Assembly (NCBI GenBank): GCA_023259065.1
Contig: JAHFQY010000008.1
Span: forward strand, 1-64,000
DNA: 64,000 bases
Source: Nitrosomonadales bacterium
Lineage (GTDB): Bacteria; Pseudomonadota; Gammaproteobacteria; Burkholderiales; Gallionellaceae
Direction: 5' to 3'
Positions within the stretch are counted from its first letter, which is position 1, and each line of letters opens with the position of its first letter. The translations under genes were made by a program, and so were the position numbers. Positions 23,719 to 33,578 of this stretch are shown here, in pieces. The notes beneath the pieces are model-generated. The model ran no database searches and had not been told where the DNA came from. It worked only from the letters and a program-made list of their open reading frames with translations.

Positions 23719-24570
23719 CTATTGGCTGATTTTTATCATGCGTACGCTATGGGACAAAGTGTCGAGGTCAATAATGCGGTAGCGCAATCGGTCATGATCG
23801 TTATCCGTGTCGGTGGTGGAGCCGCCATCGAGTGCAACGCGGATGCCGTATTTCCTGCTTTCACTGCTGCAGTCCATTCCTTCGTGCATATGTCCGAATA
23901 ACAATACCTGCACGCGGTCGCGAATGATCTGGCACAGCGAGTAGGCATCCTTCATACGCCGGAAGGGCCGCGTCAACCAGGCCAGCATGTGCTTGAAGGG
24001 GTGGCTGTCGCCGACATCAGGCATCACGCTGTAGCCGTAGTAGAACGGGTGATGATGCAAATACAGGATGATTTTTTTCCCGCGCAGCGCATCGCTATCC
24101 AGCAGGAGATTCAATTTTTCCAGTTGCGCTGCGCCCAGATAGCCTTCGGCAAACAGCCCCTCCCACCATCTCAGCTCGGCGGCATTGGAGTCCAGTCCGA
24201 TCAGGGCGCAATCGTCGCCGATCAGGTGCAGGACGGGAAATTCCCGCGGCTCATGGTGAAAGAGGTAAGACGCAAATTCGTTCTTGAAGGCATTGGCGGC
24301 CTGGTTGTTTACCGCGTATTTGTCGCCGTAATCGTGATTGCCCGGGCACAGGATGACGCGGTAGCCGTTTTCCTGCAAACGATGCAGTGCAGCTTTGGCG
24401 GTTTGGCGGCGCTCCGCCGAGGCCGAGTCGATGATGTCGCCGGTATGCAGAATCACGCAATTCTGGATTGCGTCCGGCGCATTCTTCAGCAGGTCATCTA
24501 CTACCAGATACAGGCGTTGCGTGTTTTCACCAGAGCCAATGTGCGTATCACTTAAATGAATGATCTTCAT
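23719..24570 (-). CDS. metallophosphoesterase
   Basis: HLSDTHIG...HTGDIID...PGNHDYGD...GHMH motifs. Confidence 0.9.
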   Translation of the reverse strand: MKIIHLSDTHIGSGENTQRLYLVVDDLLKNAPDAIQNCVILHTGDIIDSASAERRQTAKAALHRLQENGYRVILCPGNHDYGDKYAVNNQAANAFKNEFASYLFHHEPREFPVLHLIGDDCALIGLDSNAAELRWWEGLFAEGYLGAAQLEKLNLLLDSDALRGKKIILYLHHHPFYYGYSVMPDVGDSHPFKHMLAWLTRPFRRMKDAYSLCQIIRDRVQVLLFGHMHEGMDCSSESRKYGIRVALDGGSTTDTDNDHDRLRYRIIDLDTLSHSVRMIKISQ

Positions 24571-24681
24571 GGTCTATTGCGCCCTTGCCGATAGCAAGCC
24601 GCCACACTATATAGGTCAGCATGTCCTGTCAACGCCGCTGGCAGCAAGGTAATCCGTCAGCGGGTGTTGACGCTGCATCAA

Positions 24682-25647
24682 TCACAACCAGTCCGTACGT
24701 TTGAAGCGCAGGTAAAGAAATCCGCACACGGCAACAAGGATAAGCAGCGCCACCGGATAGCCATAAGTCCATTGCAGTTCCGGCATGTGCTGGAAGTTCA
24801 TGCCCCAGATGCCGGTAAACACTGTGGCGATGGCGAAGATTGCGGCCCAGGCGGCCAGTTGTTTGTTGATAACGTTTTGCTCGATGGCCACGGTGGATTG
24901 GCACACCATAATGGCAGTGCCTATGGTCTCGCGCATGGCGTCTATGCCGGTGTTAAGGCGGGTGAGGTGGTCATGCACGTCGCGGAAATAATCCTGGGTG
25001 TTGGCGCAAACGGGCGGCACGCGCCCACCGTGCAGTTTTCCGGTGGCTTCCATCAGCGGGGTCACTGCATGCTTGAGGATCACGAGCTTGCGCTTGAGCT
25101 CATACAATTGTTCAATGTTTCCGAGAGCAGCGCCCTTGTCGAAGATATGCTCTTCGATGGATTCCAGTTGTGTCTCCAGATCATCCATTACCGGGAAGTA
25201 GCGGTCGACCACCGCATCCATCAATGCGTACAGCACGAAGCCAGAGCCCAGCCGCAGCAGCTCGGGTTCGCGTTCGCAGCGCTCGCGCACCGCACGGAAA
25301 TTATGCTTGCTGCGGTTGCGTATGGAGAGGATGAAATTGCGCCCCACAAACACATGCACCTCGCCGATCTCGATACTTGAATCGACCGCATCGAGCATGT
25401 GCATCACGACAAACAGCGACTCGTCATATTCTTCGATCTTGGGACGTTGATGCCCGTGTTGCGCGTCCTCGACCACCAGGTCATGCAGGCCGAATTCCTC
25501 CTGCATTTTTTCAAGCTCGGCTGTGTCAGCCTCGAACAAGGCGACCCAGATGAAACATTCCGGCCTTTGCAGATAGTCACTGATGTCATCAATGGGAAGG
25601 TCGGCAAGCTTGATGCCGTTCTGGTAGGCAACGCAGTTGATCAGCAT
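24682..25647 (-). CDS. corA: magnesium/cobalt transporter CorA
   Basis: C-terminal TM pair with GMNFQHMPEL (GMN signature). Confidence 0.93.
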   Translation of the reverse strand: MLINCVAYQNGIKLADLPIDDISDYLQRPECFIWVALFEADTAELEKMQEEFGLHDLVVEDAQHGHQRPKIEEYDESLFVVMHMLDAVDSSIEIGEVHVFVGRNFILSIRNRSKHNFRAVRERCEREPELLRLGSGFVLYALMDAVVDRYFPVMDDLETQLESIEEHIFDKGAALGNIEQLYELKRKLVILKHAVTPLMEATGKLHGGRVPPVCANTQDYFRDVHDHLTRLNTGIDAMRETIGTAIMVCQSTVAIEQNVINKQLAAWAAIFAIATVFTGIWGMNFQHMPELQWTYGYPVALLILVAVCGFLYLRFKRTDWL

Positions 25648-25722
25648 GGTGTTTTCTGGTCAGTAATTGAGTGCATGAAGTATAAACGCGTGAACGTATT
25701 GCATGCCAGGGATGCCCTGCGT

Positions 25723-26013
25723 TCAGTAAAGAATCTCAAATTTACTATGCGTGCCTTCAGCGGGCTCTACTTCTACCCGCTCCACCCGCGCCCGCTCGGG
25801 GCCATGGTGTGCCCAGCGCACGATGGAGTCGACGGCATCGCTGCGGCCTTGCACCAGCGCTTCCACCGTGCCATCGCTGCGGTTGCGCACCCAGCCCGCG
25901 ACACCCAGCCCTTGTGCCTCACGGCGCATCGAATCGCGGAAGAACACACCCTGCACGCGGCCGTGGATGACGAGGTGCAGCGTTTGTGTTGCTTGAGTTG
26001 AAGATGAGCTCAT
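25723..26013 (-). CDS. acyP: acylphosphatase
   Basis: [28 protein letters not shown]...[10 protein letters not shown]. Confidence 0.93.
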   Translation of the reverse strand: MSSSSTQATQTLHLVIHGRVQGVFFRDSMRREAQGLGVAGWVRNRSDGTVEALVQGRSDAVDSIVRWAHHGPERARVERVEVEPAEGTHSKFEILY

Positions 26014-26028
26014 ATGAATTGCTCCTGC

Positions 26029-27156
26029 TTAAAATGGCAGCAACTTGAAGTTGAACACCCGCTCCAGCAGCCACACCGAGGCCAGCAACGCGATCAGGAC
26101 GGAGCCGCCGCTGAGCACCGCGTGGCGGTAAAAGCGTGTTTCATGCAGGTAATAGGCGACGGGCAGGAAAACGCTGACGATGGCGAGCTGGCCGCCTTCC
26201 ACGCCGAGGTTGAAGCCCACCAGCGCCAGCAGCAATGCATTTTGCGGCAGCCCCAGATCGGCCAGCACACTGGCAAAACCGAAGCCGTGGATCAGGCCGA
26301 AGGCGAAGGCCACCATCCAGCGCTTGCCCTCGAACAGGGGGAAAATATTGTTCAGCGCCGCCAGCACCACCGAGGCGGCAATCGCCGATTCCACCAGGCG
26401 CGAGGGCAGGCTCACCACGCCCAGCGTGGCCAGGCTCAGGGTGATGGAGTGCGCCACGGTGAAGGCGGTGACCACCTGCAGCACGTTCCAGAATGCCGGG
26501 CGAAAGCCGTGCGCAACCCACTGTTTGCGTTCCCGGTGCACTACGGCAGGCAGCAGCAGCGCCAGCAAAAACATGATGTGGTCAAAGCCTATCCAGATAT
26601 GCCACACACCCTCTTTGGCGTAGTCGAGAAACTGGCGCAGCAGGGTCACCTCGCGCAGGTCGAAATGCTGCGCTGCCTTGTCCGGGCTGAAGATGGCGGT
26701 GGTGGTGACGCCCTGATGTTCCAGTCGCAGCAAGCCGCGGTGCTGCGGGTCGACATCGAACAGCAGGCTGTAAGCCAGCTCCAGCGTGGCCGGGGGCTGC
26801 GCGCAGTCAGCCACGAAGTGCAGCACGGCATAGGCCCCGTCAGTGTGGTTGTCCACCTGGTTGCCGCTGACGTGAACGGGGCAGGCAGCGTCGTCTGCGC
26901 GGATGTTGAAACGCGGCAGCACATAGGCGGCGATGGCATCATGGCGCGCACGCAGCTCACCCCAAGTGATTTCGCCGTTGCCATTGCCATCCAGGCCGAT
27001 GGCGAAATCCAGGTCACGCAGCGCGATGTCCCATTGCCCCTGGATGGTTGCGCCTTGTGTTTTTAATATCAGGTAGCTGTCGCTGGGCTTGTGGGCGTGG
27101 GCATTGCCGCACAGCACGGTGCTCAGCAGCAGGAGTGTGGTGAGCAGGCGCTTCAT
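26029..27156 (-). CDS. HupE/UreJ family membrane protein
   Basis: GFDHIMFLLALLLP, FTVAHSITLSLA, FGLIHGFGFASVLADLGLP motifs. Confidence 0.85.
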   Translation of the reverse strand: MKRLLTTLLLLSTVLCGNAHAHKPSDSYLILKTQGATIQGQWDIALRDLDFAIGLDGNGNGEITWGELRARHDAIAAYVLPRFNIRADDAACPVHVSGNQVDNHTDGAYAVLHFVADCAQPPATLELAYSLLFDVDPQHRGLLRLEHQGVTTTAIFSPDKAAQHFDLREVTLLRQFLDYAKEGVWHIWIGFDHIMFLLALLLPAVVHRERKQWVAHGFRPAFWNVLQVVTAFTVAHSITLSLATLGVVSLPSRLVESAIAASVVLAALNNIFPLFEGKRWMVAFAFGLIHGFGFASVLADLGLPQNALLLALVGFNLGVEGGQLAIVSVFLPVAYYLHETRFYRHAVLSGGSVLIALLASVWLLERVFNFKLLPF

Positions 27157-28367
27157 GGCTGCACTCCCATTTGCCCAATCTGCAATGCCAGCCGCTGCAG
27201 GTGGCGATCTTCAATGTGTGACTGTGCCAGCCACTCCAGCGCAGGCTTGGCCGCTGCCGCGTCTTTGGCTGCCAGTGCGGCTTCCAGCAACATGCGCGCG
27301 TCGCTGGGTTCGTGCTGGCTGAGCCAGTTTTCGCGGGCGAGGCGCAAGGCTTCCTGCGTGTCGTTGAGGAAATACAAATGGAAGCGCGCCTCGTCCTGGA
27401 TATGCAGCTTGTCGCCACGCAGGCGCGCCGCGTCAAAGCGTGCGCGTATGGCCTGCTCGTGCTGTTTGGCCTGGGGCGCGCCCAGCGCCTTCTCCGCCAG
27501 CGCCAGGCGCACCAGCAGCACATCGGAACGCTCCTTGCCTTTCAGCAATGTCATCACTTCGCGGTAGCGCTGTTCGTCCAGCAGGAACTCCGCGTACACC
27601 GCCTGCAAATAGGCATCGGCGATATCCAGCTGCAGCGCGGCCTTGAACCAGGCATCCGCTTCGCGCACCAGCCCCAGCCGGTCGGCCATTTCAGCCAGGC
27701 GTGTGGTCACCCACAGGCGCGCGGCAGGAGAGGCGTCGGGGCTGGATGCGTAGGCCTTGCGCAACTCGCCATAGGCCTGTTGTGCCGGCCCGGACAGACT
27801 GCCTACGGTTGCGCTGCAAGCCAGCACGATCAACTCGCTGGCCAGGCCGTGCAGGTTTGCGCAATCTTTTCTGGCGGCCGAATAGTCCGCCTGCACCATG
27901 TGCACTGCCGCCAGCAGCGACCAGGCTGGGCCGTTGCGCGGCTCGCGCCGGGTTGCCTGCTCAAGATCGCTCAGGGCCTTGATGAAGTCGTGGTTGTACT
28001 GGCGCAGGCTGGCGCGCATCACCAGGGCCGGCACCGGCGGCTCGGCCAGCTCCCACCACGGCGCCAGCGCGGCCTGCGCATAGCCGATAAAGCGCGGGTC
28101 GCCCTCGGCCATGGCCAACTGGAAATAGCGCTGCGACAGGGCAACCGCCTTGTCCAGATTGCGCGGGTCGGCCGATAGCTCGTCGCGCAACTGGCGCAGT
28201 TCGCGGCTGGCAGGGTCGTTGGCCTTGAACGGCAGGCGCTCCAGCACCGTTGCGTCATTGGCCGGGGTGTAAGGTGCTGGCAGGGCGCTGGCGCAGTAGA
28301 GCAGCAAGGCTGAAAGCAGGAGAGTGGGGCAAGGCTTCAATTTCATGTGTAATGGGTGAAATTGCAT
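27153..28367 (-). CDS. TPR-like periplasmic protein coupled to the HupE/UreJ-like gene
   Basis: Signal peptide and helical repeats; ATGA overlap with the downstream gene. Confidence 0.7.
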   Translation of the reverse strand: MQFHPLHMKLKPCPTLLLSALLLYCASALPAPYTPANDATVLERLPFKANDPASRELRQLRDELSADPRNLDKAVALSQRYFQLAMAEGDPRFIGYAQAALAPWWELAEPPVPALVMRASLRQYNHDFIKALSDLEQATRREPRNGPAWSLLAAVHMVQADYSAARKDCANLHGLASELIVLACSATVGSLSGPAQQAYGELRKAYASSPDASPAARLWVTTRLAEMADRLGLVREADAWFKAALQLDIADAYLQAVYAEFLLDEQRYREVMTLLKGKERSDVLLVRLALAEKALGAPQAKQHEQAIRARFDAARLRGDKLHIQDEARFHLYFLNDTQEALRLARENWLSQHEPSDARMLLEAALAAKDAAAAKPALEWLAQSHIEDRHLQRLALQIGQMGVQP

Positions 28368-28544
28368 ACTGGGGGTTGGAAGTGTAGCCCAGTTGAACCG
28401 CTATTGATGAATAATTTTCATCTAAAACAGATAGCTACGACATGTTATATATTTGCTGGTCGCGTCAACCAATACTCCAGACGGTGCGTTTATGGCATGG
28501 ACACAACCGGTGTCTTAGCTGTTTCCACTACTGAGGAGAAATTC

Positions 28545-28763
28545 ATGAGCAAACTTCTGTCCATCCTGATCGCTACTGCATTTGCAGCTACCCTGAGCTT
28601 TAACGCCGTTGCCGCCAAGCACATGGGCGCAGCTCCTGCCGAAGCGCCCAAGGCTGAAGCAGCTGCCAAGCCAGCCGAAGCAGCCAAGCCAGCACCAAAA
28701 GCCAAGAAAGCTGCAAAAGCCAAAAAAGCCAAGAAGGCCAAAAAAGCAGCCGGCGCTCAGTAA
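28545..28763 (+). CDS. small exported Ala/Lys/Pro-rich protein
   Basis: Signal peptide then KAKKAAKAKKAKKAKKAAGAQ tail; SD GAGGAG upstream. Confidence 0.65.
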   Translation: MSKLLSILIATAFAATLSFNAVAAKHMGAAPAEAPKAEAAAKPAEAAKPAPKAKKAAKAKKAKKAKKAAGAQ

Positions 28764-28803
28764 TACTGGCTATAACAGTGGGCTGATAACTGGCCCATGT
28801 AGT

Positions 28804-28832
28804 AAAAAAGGCAGGGTAACCTGCCTTTTTTT
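28804..28832. terminator. bidirectional terminator
   Basis: AAAAAAGGCAGGGTAACCTGCCTTTTTTT between convergent genes. Confidence 0.8.
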
Positions 28833-28853
28833 CGTCCTCAGTTTGCTTGAGTG

Positions 28854-30950
28854 TTATTTAACGCGCATGCCGGCTTGCGCACCATCATCCGGGCTGAGGA
28901 TGAACAGCCCGGGCGCCTCGCCAGACGCGGCAAGCACCATGCCCTCGGACATGCCAAACTTCATCTTGCGCGGCGCCAGATTGGCCACCATTACCGTCAT
29001 ACGGCCTTTGAGCTTCTCCGGATCATAGGCAGACTTGATGCCGGCAAACACCGTGCGCGGCTTCTCCTCGCCGATATCCAGCGTCAGCTTCAGCAATTTC
29101 TCTGCGCCTTCCACATGTTCGGCGTTGACGATCTTGGCCACGCGCAGATCGATCTTGCTGAAGTCATCGATGCTGATGGTTTCGGCGATGGGGGCAATGG
29201 CATGTTGTTGCGCTTCGGCGTGGCGTGCGGGTGAATGGCTTTGCGGCGCGGCCTGCAGGCTTTCCTGATTGGCGGCCACCATGCCTTCGATCAGCTTGGG
29301 ATCGAGGCGGGTCATCAGATGCTGATATGTATTGATGGTATGGCCGAGCACCAGATTTTCCGCGCTTGCCCAAGTCAGCGGGTCAATGTTGAAGAAGCTT
29401 TCCACTTCTTTGGCCAGCATCGGCAAAATCGGCTTCAGGTACAGGGAAAGCAGGCGGAACAGGTTCAGGCTGACGGTGCAGGCTTCCTGCAGCGCAGCTT
29501 CCTGCCCTTCCTGTTTGGCCAGCACCCACGGTGCCTTGTCATTGACGTATTCGTTGGCCTGGTCGGCCAGGCGCATGATTTCGCGTATGGCTTTGCCAAA
29601 GTCACGATCTTCATAACAGCTGGCGATGACCGGGCTGGCTGCAATGAAACTCGACATCAAGGCATTGCCTGCTGCGCTGACCTGTTCTTTGCCTGCCAGC
29701 TTGCCGTCAAATTTCTTGCTGATGAAACCGGCGGTGCGGCTGGCGATGTTGATGAACTTGCCGATCAGGTCGCTGTTTACCTTGGCCACGAAGTCATCCA
29801 GGCTGAGGTCTAGATCCTCCATGCTGCCGTTGAGTTTGGCGGCGTAGTAGTAGCGCAGGTACTCCGTGTTCTTGATGTGTTCGACATAGCTGCGCGCGGT
29901 GATGAAGGTGCCGCGCGACTTGGACATTTTTTCGCCATTGACGGTGAGGAAGCCGTGCGCGAATAGTTTGGTTGGCGTGCGGTAGCCGGCGTGCTGCAGC
30001 ATGGCGGGCCAGAACAGGGCGTGGAAGTAGAGAATGTCCTTGCCGATGAAGTGGTACAGCTCGGCGTCCGAATCCTGCTTCCAGTACTCGTCGAAAGCGA
30101 TGCCTTTTTTCTCGCACAGTTGCTTGAAACTGCCCATGTAGCCTACAGGGGCATCCAGCCACACGTAGAAATACTTGCCCGGCGCATCGGGAATCTCGAA
30201 GCCGAAGTAGGGCGCATCGCGCGAGATGTCCCAGTCGGAAAGCTTGTTTTCATCCGCGCTGCCCAGCCATTCCTGCATCTTGTTGGAAGCCTCGGCTTGC
30301 AACGTGTCGCTGCGCGTCCACTGGCGCAGGAAATCCTGGCAGCGCTGGTCGGAGAGCTTGAAGAAGTAGTGATCGGAGTTGCGCAGCTCGGGCTTGGCGC
30401 CGGATACGGCGGAGAAAGGATTGATCAGCTCGGTGGGTGCGTAGGCCGCGCCGCAGGCCTCGCAGTTGTCGCCGTACTGGTCCTTGGCATGGCACTTGGG
30501 GCACTCGCCCTTGATGAAGCGGTCCGGCAGGAACATGTTCTTCACCGGGTCGTAGAATTGCTCGATGGAGCGCACCTCGATGAGGTTTTCGGCCTTGAGC
30601 TTTTTGTAGATACCCTGGGCGAATTCGCGGGTTTCATTCGAGTTAGTGGAGCCGTAATTGTCAAAATTGACATGAAATGCGCTGAAATCGTCGAAATGTT
30701 CCTGCCACACGCGGGCTATCAGCTGCTCCGGGGTGATGCCTTCCTTCTCGGCGCGCAGCATGATGGGCGTGCCATGGGTGTCGTCGGCGCAAACATAATG
30801 GCAGCTGTGCCCTTGCATTTTCTGGAAGCGCACCCATATGTCTGTCTGGATGTACTCCACCAGATGACCTAAATGTATGCTTCCATTGGCATAAGGCAGG
30901 GCGGAGGTAACCAGGATTTTTCTTTGTTTGGCAGGAATTGTGCGGGTCAT
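28854..30950 (-). CDS. metG: methionyl-tRNA synthetase
   Basis: [24 protein letters not shown]-terminal tRNA-binding domain. Confidence 0.97.
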   Translation of the reverse strand: MTRTIPAKQRKILVTSALPYANGSIHLGHLVEYIQTDIWVRFQKMQGHSCHYVCADDTHGTPIMLRAEKEGITPEQLIARVWQEHFDDFSAFHVNFDNYGSTNSNETREFAQGIYKKLKAENLIEVRSIEQFYDPVKNMFLPDRFIKGECPKCHAKDQYGDNCEACGAAYAPTELINPFSAVSGAKPELRNSDHYFFKLSDQRCQDFLRQWTRSDTLQAEASNKMQEWLGSADENKLSDWDISRDAPYFGFEIPDAPGKYFYVWLDAPVGYMGSFKQLCEKKGIAFDEYWKQDSDAELYHFIGKDILYFHALFWPAMLQHAGYRTPTKLFAHGFLTVNGEKMSKSRGTFITARSYVEHIKNTEYLRYYYAAKLNGSMEDLDLSLDDFVAKVNSDLIGKFINIASRTAGFISKKFDGKLAGKEQVSAAGNALMSSFIAASPVIASCYEDRDFGKAIREIMRLADQANEYVNDKAPWVLAKQEGQEAALQEACTVSLNLFRLLSLYLKPILPMLAKEVESFFNIDPLTWASAENLVLGHTINTYQHLMTRLDPKLIEGMVAANQESLQAAPQSHSPARHAEAQQHAIAPIAETISIDDFSKIDLRVAKIVNAEHVEGAEKLLKLTLDIGEEKPRTVFAGIKSAYDPEKLKGRMTVMVANLAPRKMKFGMSEGMVLAASGEAPGLFILSPDDGAQAGMRVK

Positions 30951-31052
30951 GGTTGCTTGTTGTTGCTAAGTGACTGGAAGAATTTGCTGATTGTAGCAAA
31001 ACCAACGCAAGCTAATGGAATTGGGTAAAATTACGGTTTACCAAATTTATAC

Positions 31053-31193
31053 AGGGTGCCTCTAAAAATTCAGAGTTCGCCCAAATGCAAGGCGTGGAAA
31101 AAATTGCGCCGCGCGCATATGAATAATATGTAAGCAAGCAATTTTTTCTGCAACGCAGCAGTTGGGATGAAATCTGATTTTTTAGGGGTGCCT
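31053..31193. repeat. MITE-like imperfect inverted repeat
   Basis: GGGTGCCTCTAAAAATTCAGA...GGAAAAAATTGC and its imperfect inverse GCAATTTTTTCTGC...TCTGATTTTTTAGGGGTGCC. Confidence 0.7.
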
Positions 31194-31222
31194 ACACACT
31201 CACGGAATACCAGGAGAATCAA

Positions 31223-32317
31223 ATGGCTTTTACAGATGCAGATGTGCAAGGTGCGATGAAGCAGTTGATCGACCCCAACACGAAGAAGGATTTTGTGGCG
31301 GGCAAGTCAATCAAGAATATCAAGGTGAGTGGCAATGATGTTGCGCTGGACGTCACGCTGGGCTATCCCGCCAAGAGCGTGTGGGCAGAAATCAAGGCCA
31401 TGGTGGAAGCGCATCTGACCAAGACCTTGCCGGGTGTAGGCAAGGTGGAAGCCACTGTCAGCAGCAAGGTGGTGTCGCACGCCGTGCAGCGCGGCGTGAA
31501 GCTGGTTGACGGTGTGAAGAATATTATTGCGGTGGCCAGCGGCAAGGGCGGTGTGGGCAAGTCCACCACCGCCATCAACCTGGCGCTGGGTCTGGCTGCC
31601 GAAGGCGCACGCGTGGGTATCCTGGACGCGGACATCTACGGCCCGTCGCAGCCCACCATGCTGGGCGTGAAGGGCACGCCGTCTTCGAAAGACGGCAAGT
31701 TCATGGAGCCGATGATAGGCCACGGCATCCAGGCCATGTCCATCGGCTTCATGATCCCCGGCGATGACCAGGCCATGGTGTGGCGCGGCCCCATGGTGAC
31801 CCAGGCGCTGGAGCAACTGCTTAACCAGACGCGCTGGGACAACCTCGACTACCTGGTGGTGGACATGCCTCCCGGCACCGGCGACATCCAGCTGACACTG
31901 GCGCAAAAAGTGCCGGTCACCGGCGCCGTGATTGTGACCACACCGCAGGACATCGCACTGCTGGACGCCCGCAAGGGCCTCAAGATGTTCGAGAAAGTGG
32001 ACATCAAGATTCTGGGCATCATCGAAAACATGAGCACGCATATCTGCTCCAAGTGCGGCCACGAAGAGCATATCTTCGGCGCGGGTGGTGGCGAGAAAAT
32101 GTGTGCGGATTACAATGCGGAATTCCTGGGCTCCTTGCCGCTGGACATCCAGATTCGCCAGCAGGCTGACTCCGGCAACCCGACCGTCATTGCCGAGCCG
32201 GACGGCAAGATCGCAAAGGAATACAAGCAAATGGCACGCCGCGTGGCGGTCAAGATCGCCGAGATGGCGCAGGACCACAGCGCAGTGTTCCCCAAGATCG
32301 TGGTTAAGAGTACATAA
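31223..32317 (+). CDS. apbC: iron-sulfur cluster carrier protein ApbC (Mrp/NBP35)
   Basis: IAVASGKGGVGKSTTAINLA; CSKCGHEEHIFG; N-terminal MIP18-like domain. Confidence 0.95.
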   Translation: MAFTDADVQGAMKQLIDPNTKKDFVAGKSIKNIKVSGNDVALDVTLGYPAKSVWAEIKAMVEAHLTKTLPGVGKVEATVSSKVVSHAVQRGVKLVDGVKNIIAVASGKGGVGKSTTAINLALGLAAEGARVGILDADIYGPSQPTMLGVKGTPSSKDGKFMEPMIGHGIQAMSIGFMIPGDDQAMVWRGPMVTQALEQLLNQTRWDNLDYLVVDMPPGTGDIQLTLAQKVPVTGAVIVTTPQDIALLDARKGLKMFEKVDIKILGIIENMSTHICSKCGHEEHIFGAGGGEKMCADYNAEFLGSLPLDIQIRQQADSGNPTVIAEPDGKIAKEYKQMARRVAVKIAEMAQDHSAVFPKIVVKST

Positions 32318-32723
32318 TTGAGAAGCGTGAAAGGTGAAATGTGAAAGGTGAAACGTAGAGGCCGGTTTGGCTTTACACATTTCACGTTTCACCGCTTGAG
32401 CAGAGTACATTAAGGAGGAGCGTGAAAGGTGACGTGAAAGGTGAAACGTAGAGGCCGGTTTGGCTTTACGCATTTCACGTTTCACGTTTCACATTTCACC
32501 GCTTGAGCAGAGTACATTAAGGAGGAGCGTGAAAGGTGACGTGAAAGGTGAAACGTAGAGGCCGGTTTGGCTTTACGCATTTCACGTTTCACGTTTCACG
32601 TTTCACCGCTTGGGCAGAATACATAAGGAGGAGCGTGAAAGGTGAAATGTGAAAGGTGAAACGTAGAGGCCGGTTTGGCTTTAAACATTTCACATTTCAC
32701 GTTTCACATTTCACCGATTGAGC
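32308..32723. repeat. four tandem units (~95,107,107,107 bp) of a heptad-phased hairpin repeat
   Basis: Units GAGTACATTAAGGAGGAGC-(GTGAAAG/GTGAAAC heptads)-GTAGAGGCCGGTTTGGCTTTAC-(TTTCACG heptads)-CGCTTGAGCA. Confidence 0.9.
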
Positions 32724-33290
32724 ATGAGCATTAAATCGGACAAGTGGATACGCCGCATGGCGGAGCAGCACGGTATGATAGAGCCGTTCGAGCCGGGGCA
32801 AGTCAAAGAGGTAAACGGCAAGCGCATCGTGTCCTATGGCACGTCGAGCTACGGTTACGATATACGCTGTTCCACCGAATTCAAGCTGTTCACCAACATC
32901 AACAGCACCATCGTGGACCCGAAGAATTTCGACCCGAGTTCGTTTGTGGAGGTGAACAATGATTTCTGCATCATCCCTCCCAACTCATTTGCCCTGGCGC
33001 GCACAGTGGAATATTTCCGCATCCCGCGCAACGTGCTCACCATCTGCCTGGGCAAGAGCACCTACGCGCGCTGCGGCATCATCGTCAACGTCACGCCGTT
33101 CGAGCCGGAGTGGGAAGGTTATGTGACGCTGGAGTTCTCCAACACCACGCCCTTGCCGGCGAAGATTTACGCCAATGAGGGCGTGGCGCAAGTGCTGTTC
33201 TTCGAGTCCGACGAAGTGTGCGAAACCTCGTACAAGGACAGGGGCGGCAAGTATCAGGGGCAGCATGGTGTGACGCTGCCCAAGATGTGA
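32724..33290 (+). CDS. dcd: dCTP deaminase
   Basis: [21 protein letters not shown]...[23 protein letters not shown]. Confidence 0.96.
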   Translation: MSIKSDKWIRRMAEQHGMIEPFEPGQVKEVNGKRIVSYGTSSYGYDIRCSTEFKLFTNINSTIVDPKNFDPSSFVEVNNDFCIIPPNSFALARTVEYFRIPRNVLTICLGKSTYARCGIIVNVTPFEPEWEGYVTLEFSNTTPLPAKIYANEGVAQVLFFESDEVCETSYKDRGGKYQGQHGVTLPKM

Positions 33291-33306
33291 TGCATTAGCT
33301 TTTTGG

Positions 33307-33392
33307 GTGAAACGGGAAAAGTGAAAGGTGAAACGTAAAAGCCCAAGCGGGCTCCACGTTTCACCTTTCCCATTTCACCTTTCACTTCTCAC
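33307..33392. repeat. single heptad-type GTGAAA/TTTCAC hairpin downstream of dcd
   Basis: GTGAAAGGTGAAACGT...ACGTTTCACCTTTCCCATTTCACCTTTCAC with inner AGCCCAAGCGGGCT hairpin. Confidence 0.8.
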
Positions 33393-33450
33393 ATTTTTCC
33401 CGTAAATCTGCGACAATCCGCGCAAACTTTGATCCCACTGGGAGTAGGCC

Positions 33451-33576
33451 ATGAAATTCAATTTTAGTTACGGCATCACATTGTCCTTCGGCCAATATGA
33501 GCCTGCACTGAAATTTTCCCGCCGCAGCACGTTGCATGTCTGCCAAGATTTGAGCAGCGCTTTCAATCAGGAGTAG
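33451..33576 (+). CDS. short upstream ORF / possible leader peptide of the decarboxylase
   Basis: ATG with GGGAG SD; translates MKFNFSYGITLSFGQYEPALKFSRRSTLHVCQDLSSAFNQE*; stop is 2 nt before the decarboxylase ATG. Confidence 0.45.
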   Translation: MKFNFSYGITLSFGQYEPALKFSRRSTLHVCQDLSSAFNQE

Positions 33577-33578
33577 CC

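Noticed and set aside
32411-32650. Mini-ORFs in the hairpin array (TAAGGAGGAGC-GTG AAA GGT GAC ... TAG)
   Set aside because: SD-like AAGGAGG is only 3 nt from GTG and the ORF is 9-10 codons; more likely a by-product of the tandem duplication.
32308-32723. CRISPR array
   Set aside because: Unit is ~107 bp with near-identical 'spacers', internally hairpinned, and built from the flanking gene ends; no cas genes.
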